Source: Duganella flavida (GTDB lineage Bacteria; Pseudomonadota; Gammaproteobacteria; Burkholderiales; Burkholderiaceae_D). From it: a stretch of 64,000 bases of DNA. The number at the start of each line of letters is the position of its first letter. Within the stretch, counting starts at the first letter, position 1. Positions 53,153-62,053 of this stretch are shown in pieces. The stretch lies in NCBI RefSeq assembly GCF_009857445.1, contig NZ_WWCN01000003.1:186001-250000 (forward strand). Reading direction: 5' to 3'. The translations under genes were made by a program, and so were the position numbers. The notes beneath the pieces were generated by a model, which saw only the letters and a program-made list of their open reading frames with translations, had not been told where the DNA came from and did no database searches.

Positions 53153-53213
53153 ATCGAACATTCCCTGTTGAGCACATTTAATCTTGTATCAAGAAGTGTG
53201 CCAGTGGAAACGC

Positions 53214-53957
53214 TCAATTTTGGTGCATGGCTTGCTGGCGGTAGCGTTCGATCTGGCCGCTGTCACGCATCTTTTTGATGATGGCGCCCAACCGTGGCGC
53301 CAGCTGGGCGTATCGGCGGTTCAGGTAGGCGTGTACCGGGCCGCGATCCATCACGGCCACCGGGCGAATGCCGACGCCGCGGAATTCCGGCCAGGACAGC
53401 AGGGAAGTTACGGTGTCTTCAACGTCCACGTACAGGTCGGAACGGCCGAGCACCAGCTTGCGCAGGCCGGTTTCGGCATTGCGCACTTCGCTGAGATTGG
53501 CCGGCGCCACCACCGCCGCCAGCTTGCGGGTCATGATGGGATAGCCCAGCCGGTGCTCGATGCGATAGCTGGTGTCGCGCAAGGATTCGTAGCCAGGCTC
53601 CAGCTTGATGTCGCTACGGGTGGCGTAGGCTATGGTGTTGGCGTAGAAGGTAGGTTCAGACACGCGGATCAGGTTGGGATGGGTGTCCTCGTACTCAAAG
53701 CTGCGGGCCAGTTCGCCGTCCACGTTGTCGGCGGCGGATTCAGCGGCGGCGCGAGCGGCCGGATAGGCACGAATTTCCAGCTCAATGCCCAGCTGCTTGA
53801 ATGCGTCGCTGTAGATCAGTTTGAGCCAGCGCGCGGCGAAACCATCGCCATTGCCGACCAGGCTGGCCATAACGATGTGGCGTGGTTCGTCGGCCCAAGC
53901 CCGGCTGCCAGCCAAAACGGAAATGGTGATACCGGTGACGAATTGCCTGCGCCGCAT
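53214..53957 (-). CDS. Periplasmic solute-binding protein, family-3-like
   Basis: This 247-residue protein has a twin-arginine-like signal (MRRRQFVTGITISVLAG). A single SBP_bac_3 domain follows with IELEIRAYPAARAAAESAAD, EPTFYANTIAYATR, and GLRKLVLGRSDLYVDVEDTV. No permease is encoded nearby, so it may be an orphan sensor or scavenger subunit. The start follows AGGA seven bases upstream. It lies 28 bases downstream of the next binding-protein gene, on the same strand. Confidence 0.8.
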   Translation of the reverse strand: MRRRQFVTGITISVLAGSRAWADEPRHIVMASLVGNGDGFAARWLKLIYSDAFKQLGIELEIRAYPAARAAAESAADNVDGELARSFEYEDTHPNLIRVSEPTFYANTIAYATRSDIKLEPGYESLRDTSYRIEHRLGYPIMTRKLAAVVAPANLSEVRNAETGLRKLVLGRSDLYVDVEDTVTSLLSWPEFRGVGIRPVAVMDRGPVHAYLNRRYAQLAPRLGAIIKKMRDSGQIERYRQQAMHQN

Positions 53958-54000
53958 GGCGGGTCCTGTCATAGTCGACGACAGGGCCAGTATAACAACT

Positions 54001-55062
54001 TTATTTCACCAGATCGATTTGCCACAGACCGTTGGCTGCCACCGTTTTGCGGGCCGACAATTGGGCCGGCAAGGCGACTTTCAGCGCTTCAAGCCGGGCC
54101 GGGTCAACCAGCACGGTCGGCGTTTCCTGACGCAGGATGGGCAACACGTCCGGTTTGGTGTGACGCTTGAGGATCTTGGCCGCCTGTGTGCCGGCCAACT
54201 GGCCGACCTGCTTGAAATCGGCGCCGATGTACAGCGCCGCGCCGGGTACGCTCACCATGGCCAGCGTCACCACCGGCACCTTGTTCTCAATACCGAAATC
54301 ACCAAGGTCGAGCGACGCTTCGTAGCGGTGTAGGCCGTAGTAAGTATCCAGCGGCACCGCGAACATTTCGGCGCCGGCGGCATACAGTTCCTTCAGCTTG
54401 GGTGCGATGTGCTCATTCTTGCTGACCTGGCGCGCGCTGACATCCAGTCCCAGCGGCTTGCCCTTGGTGGTGGCTGCCGCCACATTAGCGATGCCGTTGT
54501 CGTCGTCGCTGTGCACCATGCCGATGCGGTGCACTTGCGGGAATACGTCCTGGACCAGCTTGAGCGAATCAGTCATGTCGGTGTACAGGGTGGAACCCGT
54601 GGCGCCTTCACCGGCGTCGACCAGCGACACGCAGCCAGCATCTTCCGGATTGGCGACGGCCGTGAACACCAGTGGAATGTGGGCGTCGGTCATCATGCCG
54701 CGCGCGTACTTGGTGGCCGGTGTGCCGATAGTCAGTACCAGGTCCGGCTTGGCTTCAACAATGCGGGTCGCCTCCTGGCGGATGCGCAGCAGCACGCCCA
54801 GTTTGCTCCAGAAACCGCCATTTTCGGCGTCGAAATCGATGGTGGCCTTGTGCACGCTGAGGTTTTTACCGTCCACCAGGCCATTATTTTGCAGGGACTT
54901 GAGGAAGCCGTTCAGTGCTTCGCGATAGGGTTCGATGTCCGTCACTTGCAATACTTCGACCTTGAACACACGAGTATCATCCATCGTTTCGGGCGGCAGC
55001 GGTTCAATCGCATGGGCGGACAAAGCGGTGGAAAGCAACAGGGTAGTTATGATTTTGTTCAT
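54001..55062 (-). CDS. ABC transporter substrate-binding protein (TrpX/PF04392 type)
   Basis: This 353-residue exported protein has a signal peptide at 1-18 and a two-lobe periplasmic fold of the TrpX-like family. Its markers are EVLQVTDIEPYREALNGFLK, LVLTIGTPATKYARGMMTD, IPLVFTAVANPEDAG and IYIGADF-like LYIGADFKQVGQLAGTQAAKIL. The likely ligands are aromatic amino acids or related molecules, but no permease or ATPase is adjacent. It is probably cotranscribed with the following binding protein. Confidence 0.87.
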   Translation of the reverse strand: MNKIITTLLLSTALSAHAIEPLPPETMDDTRVFKVEVLQVTDIEPYREALNGFLKSLQNNGLVDGKNLSVHKATIDFDAENGGFWSKLGVLLRIRQEATRIVEAKPDLVLTIGTPATKYARGMMTDAHIPLVFTAVANPEDAGCVSLVDAGEGATGSTLYTDMTDSLKLVQDVFPQVHRIGMVHSDDDNGIANVAAATTKGKPLGLDVSARQVSKNEHIAPKLKELYAAGAEMFAVPLDTYYGLHRYEASLDLGDFGIENKVPVVTLAMVSVPGAALYIGADFKQVGQLAGTQAAKILKRHTKPDVLPILRQETPTVLVDPARLEALKVALPAQLSARKTVAANGLWQIDLVK

Positions 55063-55086
55063 ACCCTGAATTAAACCAGAGAAGCC

Positions 55087-55119
55087 CGCCAGGCATGCCG
55101 CTTATCGCATGCCTTGGCG
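55087..55119 (-). terminator. Possible terminator after the PRC-barrel gene
   Basis: A stem of about 12 base pairs (CGCCAAGGCATGC against GCATGCCTGGCG, one bulge) with an eight-base loop lies past the PRC-barrel stop. Only a weak T stretch follows. Confidence 0.5.
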
Positions 55120-55148
55120 AGCCAATGTGTGCGCTATGAGGGCCAGCG

Positions 55149-55658
55149 TCAGATATTGCCGCTGTCCGTGCCACGGCTACTGCTGTAACCTGGATCGCTT
55201 TGCAGGTTGCCGCTGCTGCTGCCCATCACGCTACCGCTCGAGGTAACGCCGCCCGGTACACTTTGATGGGTGCCATAGAAACTGTGCAGCTCTGTATTGA
55301 ACTCCGTACTGGCCATGTCCGGCCAATTGTCCTTGTCGAAGCCAGGTGCGTTTTTCAGGTGTTCTTTCGAGCAGTCCAGCAGGAAGCGCTTGTTGTCAGT
55401 GTCCAGTTGCAACGCTTGCCACGGCACGGCAAACAATTTGTCGCCCATGCCCAGCCAGCCGCCGAAGGACAGCACGGCGTAGGCCACTTGGCCGTTGCGT
55501 ATGTCGAGCATAATTTCCTTGATGTCGCCGAGATCTTCGTCCTGGCGGTTGTAAACATCTTCGCCGATCAGCGTGTCCGCGCCCATCAGGCGCGGGCCGG
55601 GGCCCTCGGTGTCGTCGCCGGTGTAGATGCCGTAGGTGTCGCGATCCAGATAGCTCAT
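55149..55658 (-). CDS. PRC-barrel domain stress-type protein
   Basis: This 169-residue soluble protein has a PRC-barrel (about 27-105, LMGADTLIGEDVYNRQDEDL, AYAVLSFGGWLGMG, LFAVPWQALQLD) and a disordered serine/glycine-rich tail (SSGSVMGSSSGN). Similar proteins are induced by stress in many proteobacteria. The start at 55658 follows GGAG; upstream in-frame codons lack a ribosome site. It is a single-gene unit. Confidence 0.85.
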   Translation of the reverse strand: MSYLDRDTYGIYTGDDTEGPGPRLMGADTLIGEDVYNRQDEDLGDIKEIMLDIRNGQVAYAVLSFGGWLGMGDKLFAVPWQALQLDTDNKRFLLDCSKEHLKNAPGFDKDNWPDMASTEFNTELHSFYGTHQSVPGGVTSSGSVMGSSSGNLQSDPGYSSSRGTDSGNI

Positions 55659-55809
55659 GATGGTCTCCATGTGGTGAGTAAGTTGACACATCATGCTGGT
55701 GGCGCGACTGCCGAGGTATAGGTGCACGCGCGGTGTCGCTGTAGGACAGGACTTAGTTCGCGGGGAACCTAGTGGTAGACTATCGCCCTCGTTAAATTGG
55801 AAGAAGAAT

Positions 55810-56628
55810 ATGCAAGCACCACTGGAACTCCGCGCCCGCGCGCTGCAATGCCTGGTCGAGCGCGACCCTGCCGCCAAGGTGGCTGCGGTGTATGCGATCG
55901 CGGCGGCTTCGCAGGAAGGTAGCTGCGTGCCGGATCCGCAGGCGGTGCTGACATCAGCCGACGACATTCCCGGCCGTCCGGATAAGCCGGAACTGGTGCC
56001 GCCGCTACAAGTGGGGCGGCGTGCGATGAACACAGTTGAGGGCAGGGCGATGCTGATCCACGCGCTGGCGCACATCGAGTTCAATGCCATCAACCTGGCG
56101 CTGGATGCGATCTGGCGCTTCCCTGGTTTGCCCGCCGAGTACTACACGGACTGGCTGCAGGTGGCAAAGGAAGAGGCCTACCACTACTCGCTGCTGGAAG
56201 AGCACTTGCAAAAACAGGACTACTACTACGGCCAGTTCATCGCGCATGACAGCTTGTGGGAGATGGTCGCCAAAACTGCGGACGATGTGCTGGCCCGCAT
56301 GGCGCTGGTGCCGCGCACGCTGGAGGCGCGTGGGCTGGACGCCAATCCGCCGCTGCGCGCCAAGCTGGCGCAGGCTGGTGACAAGGAAGCCGCAGCGATC
56401 CTGGATATTATCCTGCGCGACGAAATCGGCCACGTTGAAATCGGCAATCGCTGGTACAGCTACCTGTGCCGCCAACGCGGGCTGGAACTGATTCCCTCCT
56501 ACGCCGATCTGGCCCGCCAATACAACGCGCCGACACCGCGTGGACCGTTTAACCTGGAGGCACGCCGCCAAGCCGGCTTTACGGAGGACGAATTACAGGT
56601 TCTGCAAGGAGAAAAAACAGCGCCCTGA
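55810..56628 (+). CDS. DUF455 ferritin-like protein
   Basis: This 272-residue protein of the DUF455 ferritin-like family shows the putative metal ligands EGRAMLIHALAHIEFNAINL near 77-96, KEEAYHYSLLEEHL near 122, and ILRDEIGHVEIGNRWY near 205. This is the pattern of a diiron four-helix bundle, resembling MiaE-like tRNA hydroxylases. The substrate is unknown. GGAAGAAG precedes the ATG. It is a single gene. Confidence 0.88.
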   Translation: MQAPLELRARALQCLVERDPAAKVAAVYAIAAASQEGSCVPDPQAVLTSADDIPGRPDKPELVPPLQVGRRAMNTVEGRAMLIHALAHIEFNAINLALDAIWRFPGLPAEYYTDWLQVAKEEAYHYSLLEEHLQKQDYYYGQFIAHDSLWEMVAKTADDVLARMALVPRTLEARGLDANPPLRAKLAQAGDKEAAAILDIILRDEIGHVEIGNRWYSYLCRQRGLELIPSYADLARQYNAPTPRGPFNLEARRQAGFTEDELQVLQGEKTAP

Positions 56629-56726
56629 CGGCTTTCCAACACTATCCAAATGCTAGCAAAATGATAAGTCTTGGCGCGTGATACATTGGCCGGGCTTCAT
56701 TCAACTCAGCTCAAAAAGGATGGGAT

Positions 56727-58406
56727 ATGGCCGGTTTCGACTTGAAACTCCACCGTGGTGAAGGCATGGTCTTGTTGGCCATGAACTGGCGCGACGGACA
56801 GCAACCGCCAGACGATTTTGTTGGCTTCGCCATCGAGTACAGCGAGCCCGATGGCAAGCGTTACTACCCAGTCAAGAACCGGCTGGCGTTCCGCGCCGAC
56901 GACGGCAGCCTTAATCCCAACACACTGGCGACCACGCTGTCGCCGATCCAGAAATTCCGCTGGGTGCATTTCCCGCGCAATGCCGACAAATCCGGCGAGT
57001 TCAATTACCGCGTAACGCCAGTGTTCATGGATCCCGCAGGCGCCTTGAGTTACGGCGAGCCGCAGGAGCTGGGCATCGAACTCGCACGGGAAACCTATCC
57101 CGGCAAGCTGAATGTGACATTCACGCGCGGCTTCGTTTCGTCGCAAGCCTTTGTCGATAAATACCAGGCCTTCGGTCCGATCTCCGAGCTGTTGCCAGCC
57201 AAGGCGGTGGATGGCCTGACATTCGAGCCCACTCACCCCAAGGCGAAGGAAGCGCTGGAATGGATGGGCTTTGAAGCACGCGCCGCCATCCTCGATACGC
57301 TGGACAAAGCCGTCAAAGATCCCGACGCCCACGTCAGCCTCGTCGCCTACGATTTGAATTTGCCGGAAATCGTCGACAAGCTGGTGGCCTTGGGCGAGCG
57401 CGTGCGCGTCATCATCGACGACAGCGCCGAACATGGCGGCGCGCATAGTGCCGAAACTGCCGCCGAAACGCGCTTGAAAGCATCTGCGGGCGCGCACAAC
57501 GTGCTGCGGCAGGACATGGGCAAGCTACAGCACAACAAGATGATCGTGGTGAACGGGCCGCACCAGAAGATCGTGGTGTGCGGCTCCACTAATTTTAGCT
57601 GGCGCGGTTTCTATGTGCAGGCCAATAACGCCATGATCCTGCACAGCGCACAGGCGGTGAAAGTGTTCAGCGCTGCGTTCGAGCAGTACTGGGCGAATTC
57701 CGTGAAAGACTTCCGCGACTCCGATTCTGCCGAATGGATACCGCTGGATTTCGGCCAGGTCGATATCAAGGTCACGTTCTCGCCGCATGGCGACAACAAC
57801 GCCAAACTGGCCGAAATCGCCGCCGATATGCACAGCGCCCAATCCAGCATGCTGTACTCACTGGCCTTCCTGTACCAGACCGAGGGGCCGATACGCGATG
57901 CCGTCAAAGCAGTGACCAGTAAACCTGGCGTCTTCGTGTACGGCATATCGGACCGCAAAGTAGGGGGTCTCGATGTGCAGAAACCCGACGGCAATGTCGC
58001 TCCCGTGTATCCCGACGTGCTGTCCGGCGACGTACCGCCACCGTTTTCGGAGGAACCGGTAGGCGGCGGTGGCACGCGCATGCACCACAAGTTCGTGGTG
58101 CTGGATTTCGACAAGCCGACGGCCCGTGTGTATCTCGGCTCGTATAATTTTTCCGGCCCGGCTGATACCGCGAACGGCGAGAACCTGCTGCTGGTGAAGG
58201 ATCCGCTGGTGGTCACTGCCTACATGGTGGAGGCAGTGCGCATCTTCGACCATTATCACTTCCGCCTCGCACAGCGTGACGCCAAGCTGGCGCACAAGGA
58301 GCTGGTGCTGCAACGGCCACCGACCAAAGCCAGCGAACGCCCATGGTGGTACGAGGATTATCACGACGAGCACAAAATTAAAGACCGCAAGCTATTCAGC
58401 GCCTGA
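56727..58406 (+). CDS. Phospholipase D-like protein with one degenerate HKD site
   Basis: This 559-residue soluble protein begins with a fibronectin-like beta domain (about 1-130). Two PLD repeats follow. The second has a standard HHKFVVLDFD near 450, followed by YLGSYNFSGPA. In the first, LQHNKMIVVNGP, the conserved aspartate is replaced by asparagine near 271. No signal peptide is visible. Phosphodiester hydrolysis or transfer is expected but reduced activity is possible. It is a single gene ahead of the benzoate cluster. Confidence 0.88.
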   Translation: MAGFDLKLHRGEGMVLLAMNWRDGQQPPDDFVGFAIEYSEPDGKRYYPVKNRLAFRADDGSLNPNTLATTLSPIQKFRWVHFPRNADKSGEFNYRVTPVFMDPAGALSYGEPQELGIELARETYPGKLNVTFTRGFVSSQAFVDKYQAFGPISELLPAKAVDGLTFEPTHPKAKEALEWMGFEARAAILDTLDKAVKDPDAHVSLVAYDLNLPEIVDKLVALGERVRVIIDDSAEHGGAHSAETAAETRLKASAGAHNVLRQDMGKLQHNKMIVVNGPHQKIVVCGSTNFSWRGFYVQANNAMILHSAQAVKVFSAAFEQYWANSVKDFRDSDSAEWIPLDFGQVDIKVTFSPHGDNNAKLAEIAADMHSAQSSMLYSLAFLYQTEGPIRDAVKAVTSKPGVFVYGISDRKVGGLDVQKPDGNVAPVYPDVLSGDVPPPFSEEPVGGGGTRMHHKFVVLDFDKPTARVYLGSYNFSGPADTANGENLLLVKDPLVVTAYMVEAVRIFDHYHFRLAQRDAKLAHKELVLQRPPTKASERPWWYEDYHDEHKIKDRKLFSA

Positions 58407-58412
58407 AACAGC

Positions 58413-58449
58413 ATACTTCGCAGGTATCAAAGGCATACTAAATCGGTCT
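58413..58449 (+). promoter_or_regulatory. Paired CatM/BenM-type operators before benE
   Basis: Site 1 is a perfect ATAC-N7-GTAT at 58413-58427, the known BenM/CatM recognition pattern. Site 2 at 58435-58449 is a near match (ATAC-TAAATCG-GTCT). Their starts are 22 bases apart. TTGGAC beginning at the end of site 2 may be the -35. The same pair occurs before catB. Confidence 0.82.
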
Positions 58450-58509
58450 TGGACCGTCTCCCGGAACTTGTCTACTCTGCCACAAAGACAATAACTCCGG
58501 GAGACACCC

Positions 58510-59727
58510 ATGCAATCCTCATTGCCCGTATCCGCGATCGGTGCGGGCTTTCTCGCCGTGCTGGTTTCGCTTGCCGGGCCGCTGGCGATTTTCTACCAGG
58601 CCGCGCAAGCAGGCCACATGTCCAACCAGATGTTCGCATCCTGGGTATGGGGCATAACACTGGGCGCGGCGCTGGCTGGCATCATTCTTAGCTGGACGCT
58701 GAAAGCACCCGTCATCACCGCGTGGTCGGCGCCCGGCACTGCGCTGCTGATTCCTCTTTTTCCCGCGCTGTCGATCCACGAAGCGGTCGGCGCTTACCTG
58801 ACTGCCGCGTTGCTGTTGCTGGCGATCGGCTTGAGCGGCGGCTTCGAACGCCTGATGGCGCATGTGCCCAAGGGCGTCGCCAGCGGCATGATGGCGGGGA
58901 TTTTGCTGCCGTTTGGCCTGAACGCCTTCAAAGGCATGGGCACTTTGCCGCTGCTGGTGTGTGGCATGCTGGCGGCGTTCCTGATTTTTAAGCGCCTGAC
59001 TCCGCGCTATAGCGTGGTGTTGCTGCTGGTCGCGGGCATCGCCATTGCCGTGGTGACCGGACAGACACATCTCGCCAGCGTGCAGCTGCAATTGGTGACA
59101 CCGCAATTCATCACGCCCGTATGGAGCTGGTCCTCGACCTTCAGCCTGGCCTTGCCGCTGGTGCTGACCACCTTGAGCGGACAGTATTTACCCGGCATGG
59201 CGATCCTCAAAAGCGCCGGCTACGACGTACCGGTGCGGCGCGTGGTGGCGGTCAATAGCGTGGCTTCGATTCTTACCGCTTTCACCGGCGGCATCACCAT
59301 CGCCATCGCCGCGATTACCGCCGCCATGTGCACCGGGCGGGATGCGCACGAAGATCCGCGCAAGCGCTACATCGCAGGCATCGCCAACGGCGTGTTCTAC
59401 CTGCTGGCCGGCTTGTGCGGCGGCTCGGTGGTGATGCTGTTCGCCGCCTTGCCCAAGGAATTGATCGTGACGCTGGCCGGGCTGGCGCTGCTAGGCCCCA
59501 TTACTGTCAACCTCGCACAAATCGCTGAAGCACCGGAACGAGAAGCCTCGGTACTGACTTTTCTCGCCACCGCATCGGGCATGACCTTCCTCGGCCTGGG
59601 CTCGGCGTTCTGGGGCATTTTGATCGGCATGGCCGCGCACCATGTGCTGCGTCCTGCCGCTGCAACCAATCCATCACCACTACTACAACAAGGAGACAAG
59701 CACCATGCAGCACATCGACATCCATAA
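58510..59727 (+). CDS. benE: Benzoate/H+ symporter
   Basis: This 405-residue inner-membrane transporter of the BenE family has about twelve hydrophobic segments. GLSGGFERLMAHVPKGVASG and the DEDPRKRYIAGIANG-like HEDPRKRYIAGIANGVFYLL are family marks. It imports benzoate with protons. GGGAGA precedes the ATG. Its last 23 bases overlap benK, which is read in another frame. A CatM-type operator pair lies upstream. Confidence 0.93.
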   Translation: MQSSLPVSAIGAGFLAVLVSLAGPLAIFYQAAQAGHMSNQMFASWVWGITLGAALAGIILSWTLKAPVITAWSAPGTALLIPLFPALSIHEAVGAYLTAALLLLAIGLSGGFERLMAHVPKGVASGMMAGILLPFGLNAFKGMGTLPLLVCGMLAAFLIFKRLTPRYSVVLLLVAGIAIAVVTGQTHLASVQLQLVTPQFITPVWSWSSTFSLALPLVLTTLSGQYLPGMAILKSAGYDVPVRRVVAVNSVASILTAFTGGITIAIAAITAAMCTGRDAHEDPRKRYIAGIANGVFYLLAGLCGGSVVMLFAALPKELIVTLAGLALLGPITVNLAQIAEAPEREASVLTFLATASGMTFLGLGSAFWGILIGMAAHHVLRPAAATNPSPLLQQGDKHHAAHRHP

Positions 59728-61042
59728 ACTAGCGGACAACGCGCGCTTTAACCGCTTCCATGCGGGCATTTTGGCCTGGTGCGCGATCATCATCATTTGC
59801 GACGGCTACGACCTGGCCGTCGCCGGTATCGCGCTGCCTTCGATCATGAAGAGCATGGGCGTGACAGCGCAGAATGCCGGCTTCATGGTCAGCTCCGCGC
59901 TGTTCGGCATGATGTTCGGCGCCATATTTTTAGGCACGGTGGCGGACCGCATCGGCCGCCCGCGTGCGATTGCAATTTGCCTTGCGCTGTTCAGCGTTTT
60001 CACTGCGGCGGCGGGATTGACGCAAGATCCTTACGTGTTTAGCGGCATGCGTTTCCTCGCCGGCTTGGGCATCGGCGGCGTGATGCCGAATGTGGTGGCG
60101 CAAATGACGGAGTACTCGCCGCGCAAAATCCGCGCAACCATGGTGACGCTGATGTTCAGCGGTTATGCTGTCGGCGGCATGCTGGCGGCGCTGCTGGGCA
60201 AGGGCATGATCGAGGCGTATGGCTGGTCTTCGGTGTTCCTGGCGGCGGGCGTGCCGGTGGTGCTGATTCCGTTCATCCTCAAGTCGCTGCCGGAATCGAT
60301 GACGTTCCTGGTGCGCCAGCAGCGTATCGATGAACTCAAAGACATCCTGTCGCGCATGGAACCTGGCTATCGCGCCACTGCGCACGACAGCTTTGCTGCG
60401 CAGGGCAAAGCCGAAGGCGCGCCTATCGGAAAACTGTTCCAGGACGGCCGCGGTTTCAGCACCGTGATGTTCTGGATCGCCTTCTTTATGTGCCTGTTCA
60501 TGGTGTACGCATTAAGCTCGTGGCTGGCCAAACTGATGGCCGGAGCAGGCTATAGCCTTGGCTCGGCGCTGACTTTTGTGCTGGTGCTGAACTTCGGTGC
60601 GGTGATCGGCGCAGTGGGCGGCGGCTGGCTGGCAGACCGTTTCCACATCAAATACGTTTTGGTGGGCATGTATGCGCTGGCGGCGGTGTCGATTACGCTG
60701 CTCGGCTACAAGGTACCGACCGAGGTGCTGTATGTACTGGTAGGTTTCGCTGGCGCTTCGACCATCGGCACGCAGATTGTGACTTACGCTTACGCTGGCC
60801 AGTTTTATCCAGCCGCTGTGCGCTCGACCGGCATCGGCTGGGCCTCGGGCGTCGGCCGCAGTGGTGCCATCCTGGCCCCGATTGTGATTGGCACGCTGGT
60901 GGGCATGGCACTGCCGCTGGAGCAGAATTTCGTCGCCATCGCCATACCGGCGGTGATTGCGACGATCGCCGTATCGCTGATCCGGCATGGGCGCTCGGCG
61001 TCGTCCGTCGTCACAGCGGAGGTGCAGGCGCAAGCCGCTTAA
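59705..61042 (+). CDS. benK: MFS aromatic acid transporter (BenK/PcaK-like)
   Basis: This 445-residue twelve-helix MFS protein of the aromatic acid:H+ symporter family has the DGYDLAVAGIALPSIM motif near 31-46. GTVADRIGRPRAIAI, the R-x-G loop GMRFLAGLGIGGVMPNVVA and the mid-loop LVRQQRIDELKDILSRME follow. It imports benzoate or hydroxybenzoate. The start follows AAGGAG within the benE end. It overlaps the convergent regulator gene by four bases. Confidence 0.93.
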   Translation: MQHIDIHKLADNARFNRFHAGILAWCAIIIICDGYDLAVAGIALPSIMKSMGVTAQNAGFMVSSALFGMMFGAIFLGTVADRIGRPRAIAICLALFSVFTAAAGLTQDPYVFSGMRFLAGLGIGGVMPNVVAQMTEYSPRKIRATMVTLMFSGYAVGGMLAALLGKGMIEAYGWSSVFLAAGVPVVLIPFILKSLPESMTFLVRQQRIDELKDILSRMEPGYRATAHDSFAAQGKAEGAPIGKLFQDGRGFSTVMFWIAFFMCLFMVYALSSWLAKLMAGAGYSLGSALTFVLVLNFGAVIGAVGGGWLADRFHIKYVLVGMYALAAVSITLLGYKVPTEVLYVLVGFAGASTIGTQIVTYAYAGQFYPAAVRSTGIGWASGVGRSGAILAPIVIGTLVGMALPLEQNFVAIAIPAVIATIAVSLIRHGRSASSVVTAEVQAQAA

Positions 61043-61953
61043 AGCGTCTCGCGGATGTAACTGATGCCGGCCGCGTCGTACACGTCGTAGATCACGGCCA
61101 GCATCTTCTGCAGTTCCTCCGTGCGATCCAGCTTGCGCACGCTGAACATCACCGGCGACACGGCGTGGCGGTCGGTCAGGGCGCGGAACACCACGTCGTC
61201 GCGGCGCATGCCTTGCACGCTCTCCGGCACGATGGCCACGCCCTGGCCAGCCGCCACCAGGCCAATCGCAATCTGCAGCTCGCGCACTTCGATGATTTTC
61301 AGCGGTACGATGGCACGCTCGGACAGCACCGATAGCACCTGGTCGGCAAAGCTGGGGCGCGGCGTCTTTGGATACACCAGCAGCGTTTCTGACTGCAGGT
61401 CCACAAGGCTCAATGGATCTGACGACGCCGCGCGCGGATGCGCTACCGGCAGCGCCATCACCAGCCGCTCCTCACGCAGCACGATGCGGCGAATGTTGGG
61501 ATCTTCACTCTTCACGCGGCCAAAGCCGACGTCAATCACGCCGTCTTTCAGCGCCTTTATCTGCTGCATGGTGGTCAATTCATGAAAGGTCACTTCCACT
61601 TCCGGATGCTGCGCGCGATAGCTGCGCACGATGCGTGGCAGCAGGCCATACAGCGTTGAAGCCACAAAACCAATCGACAAAGTGCGCTCGATTTTGCCCA
61701 CGCGCTGGGTCATGGTTTTGAGTTCGGCCGCTTTGGCCAGCAACTCCTGCGCATGCGCATGAAAGAAGGCGCCAGCCTCGGTCAGCTTGACCGGACGTGT
61801 GCCTTTCTCGATCAACTCCACGCCCAATTCCTCTTCGAGTTGCTGGATCTGGCGGCTCAGCGGAGGCTGCGCGATGTGCAAACGCTCAGCCGCGCGGGTG
61901 AAGTTCTTCTCGTCCGCGACGGCGACGAAGTAACGCAGGTGACGCAATTCCAT
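61039..61953 (-). CDS. catM: LysR-type regulator of catechol/benzoate genes
   Basis: This 304-residue LysR protein closely follows CatM/BenM along its length: MELRHLRYFVAVADEKNFTR, HIAQPPLSRQIQQLEEELGV, and RTLSIGFVASTLYGLLPRI at the start of the effector domain. The effector is probably cis,cis-muconate. Its own start lies four bases from an ATAC-N7-GTAT site, so it should control both itself and catB. CatM and BenM cannot be separated here, so the symbol is tentative. Confidence 0.9.
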   Translation of the reverse strand: MELRHLRYFVAVADEKNFTRAAERLHIAQPPLSRQIQQLEEELGVELIEKGTRPVKLTEAGAFFHAHAQELLAKAAELKTMTQRVGKIERTLSIGFVASTLYGLLPRIVRSYRAQHPEVEVTFHELTTMQQIKALKDGVIDVGFGRVKSEDPNIRRIVLREERLVMALPVAHPRAASSDPLSLVDLQSETLLVYPKTPRPSFADQVLSVLSERAIVPLKIIEVRELQIAIGLVAAGQGVAIVPESVQGMRRDDVVFRALTDRHAVSPVMFSVRKLDRTEELQKMLAVIYDVYDAAGISYIRETL

Positions 61954-61956
61954 TAC

Positions 61957-61993
61957 ATACCTTCCGGGTATTGAAACGATGCTAAATCGGTGT
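61957..61993. promoter_or_regulatory. Paired CatM/BenM-type operators between catM and catB
   Basis: Site 1 is a perfect ATAC-CTTCCGG-GTAT at 61957-61971 and site 2 is the weaker ATGC-TAAATCG-GTGT at 61979-61993, again 22 bases apart. TTGGAC follows as a likely -35 for catB. The layout matches that before benE. Confidence 0.85.
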
Positions 61994-62053
61994 TGGACGG
62001 GGCGATTCTTCAGGAATATTGTGTCCCTATCCGATCAATTATACAAACTAAAT

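Noticed and set aside
58413-61993. Repeated sequence before benE and catB as a mobile repeat
   Set aside because: The shared bases fall on the two CatM/BenM-type sites and the -35 region, so common regulation explains it.
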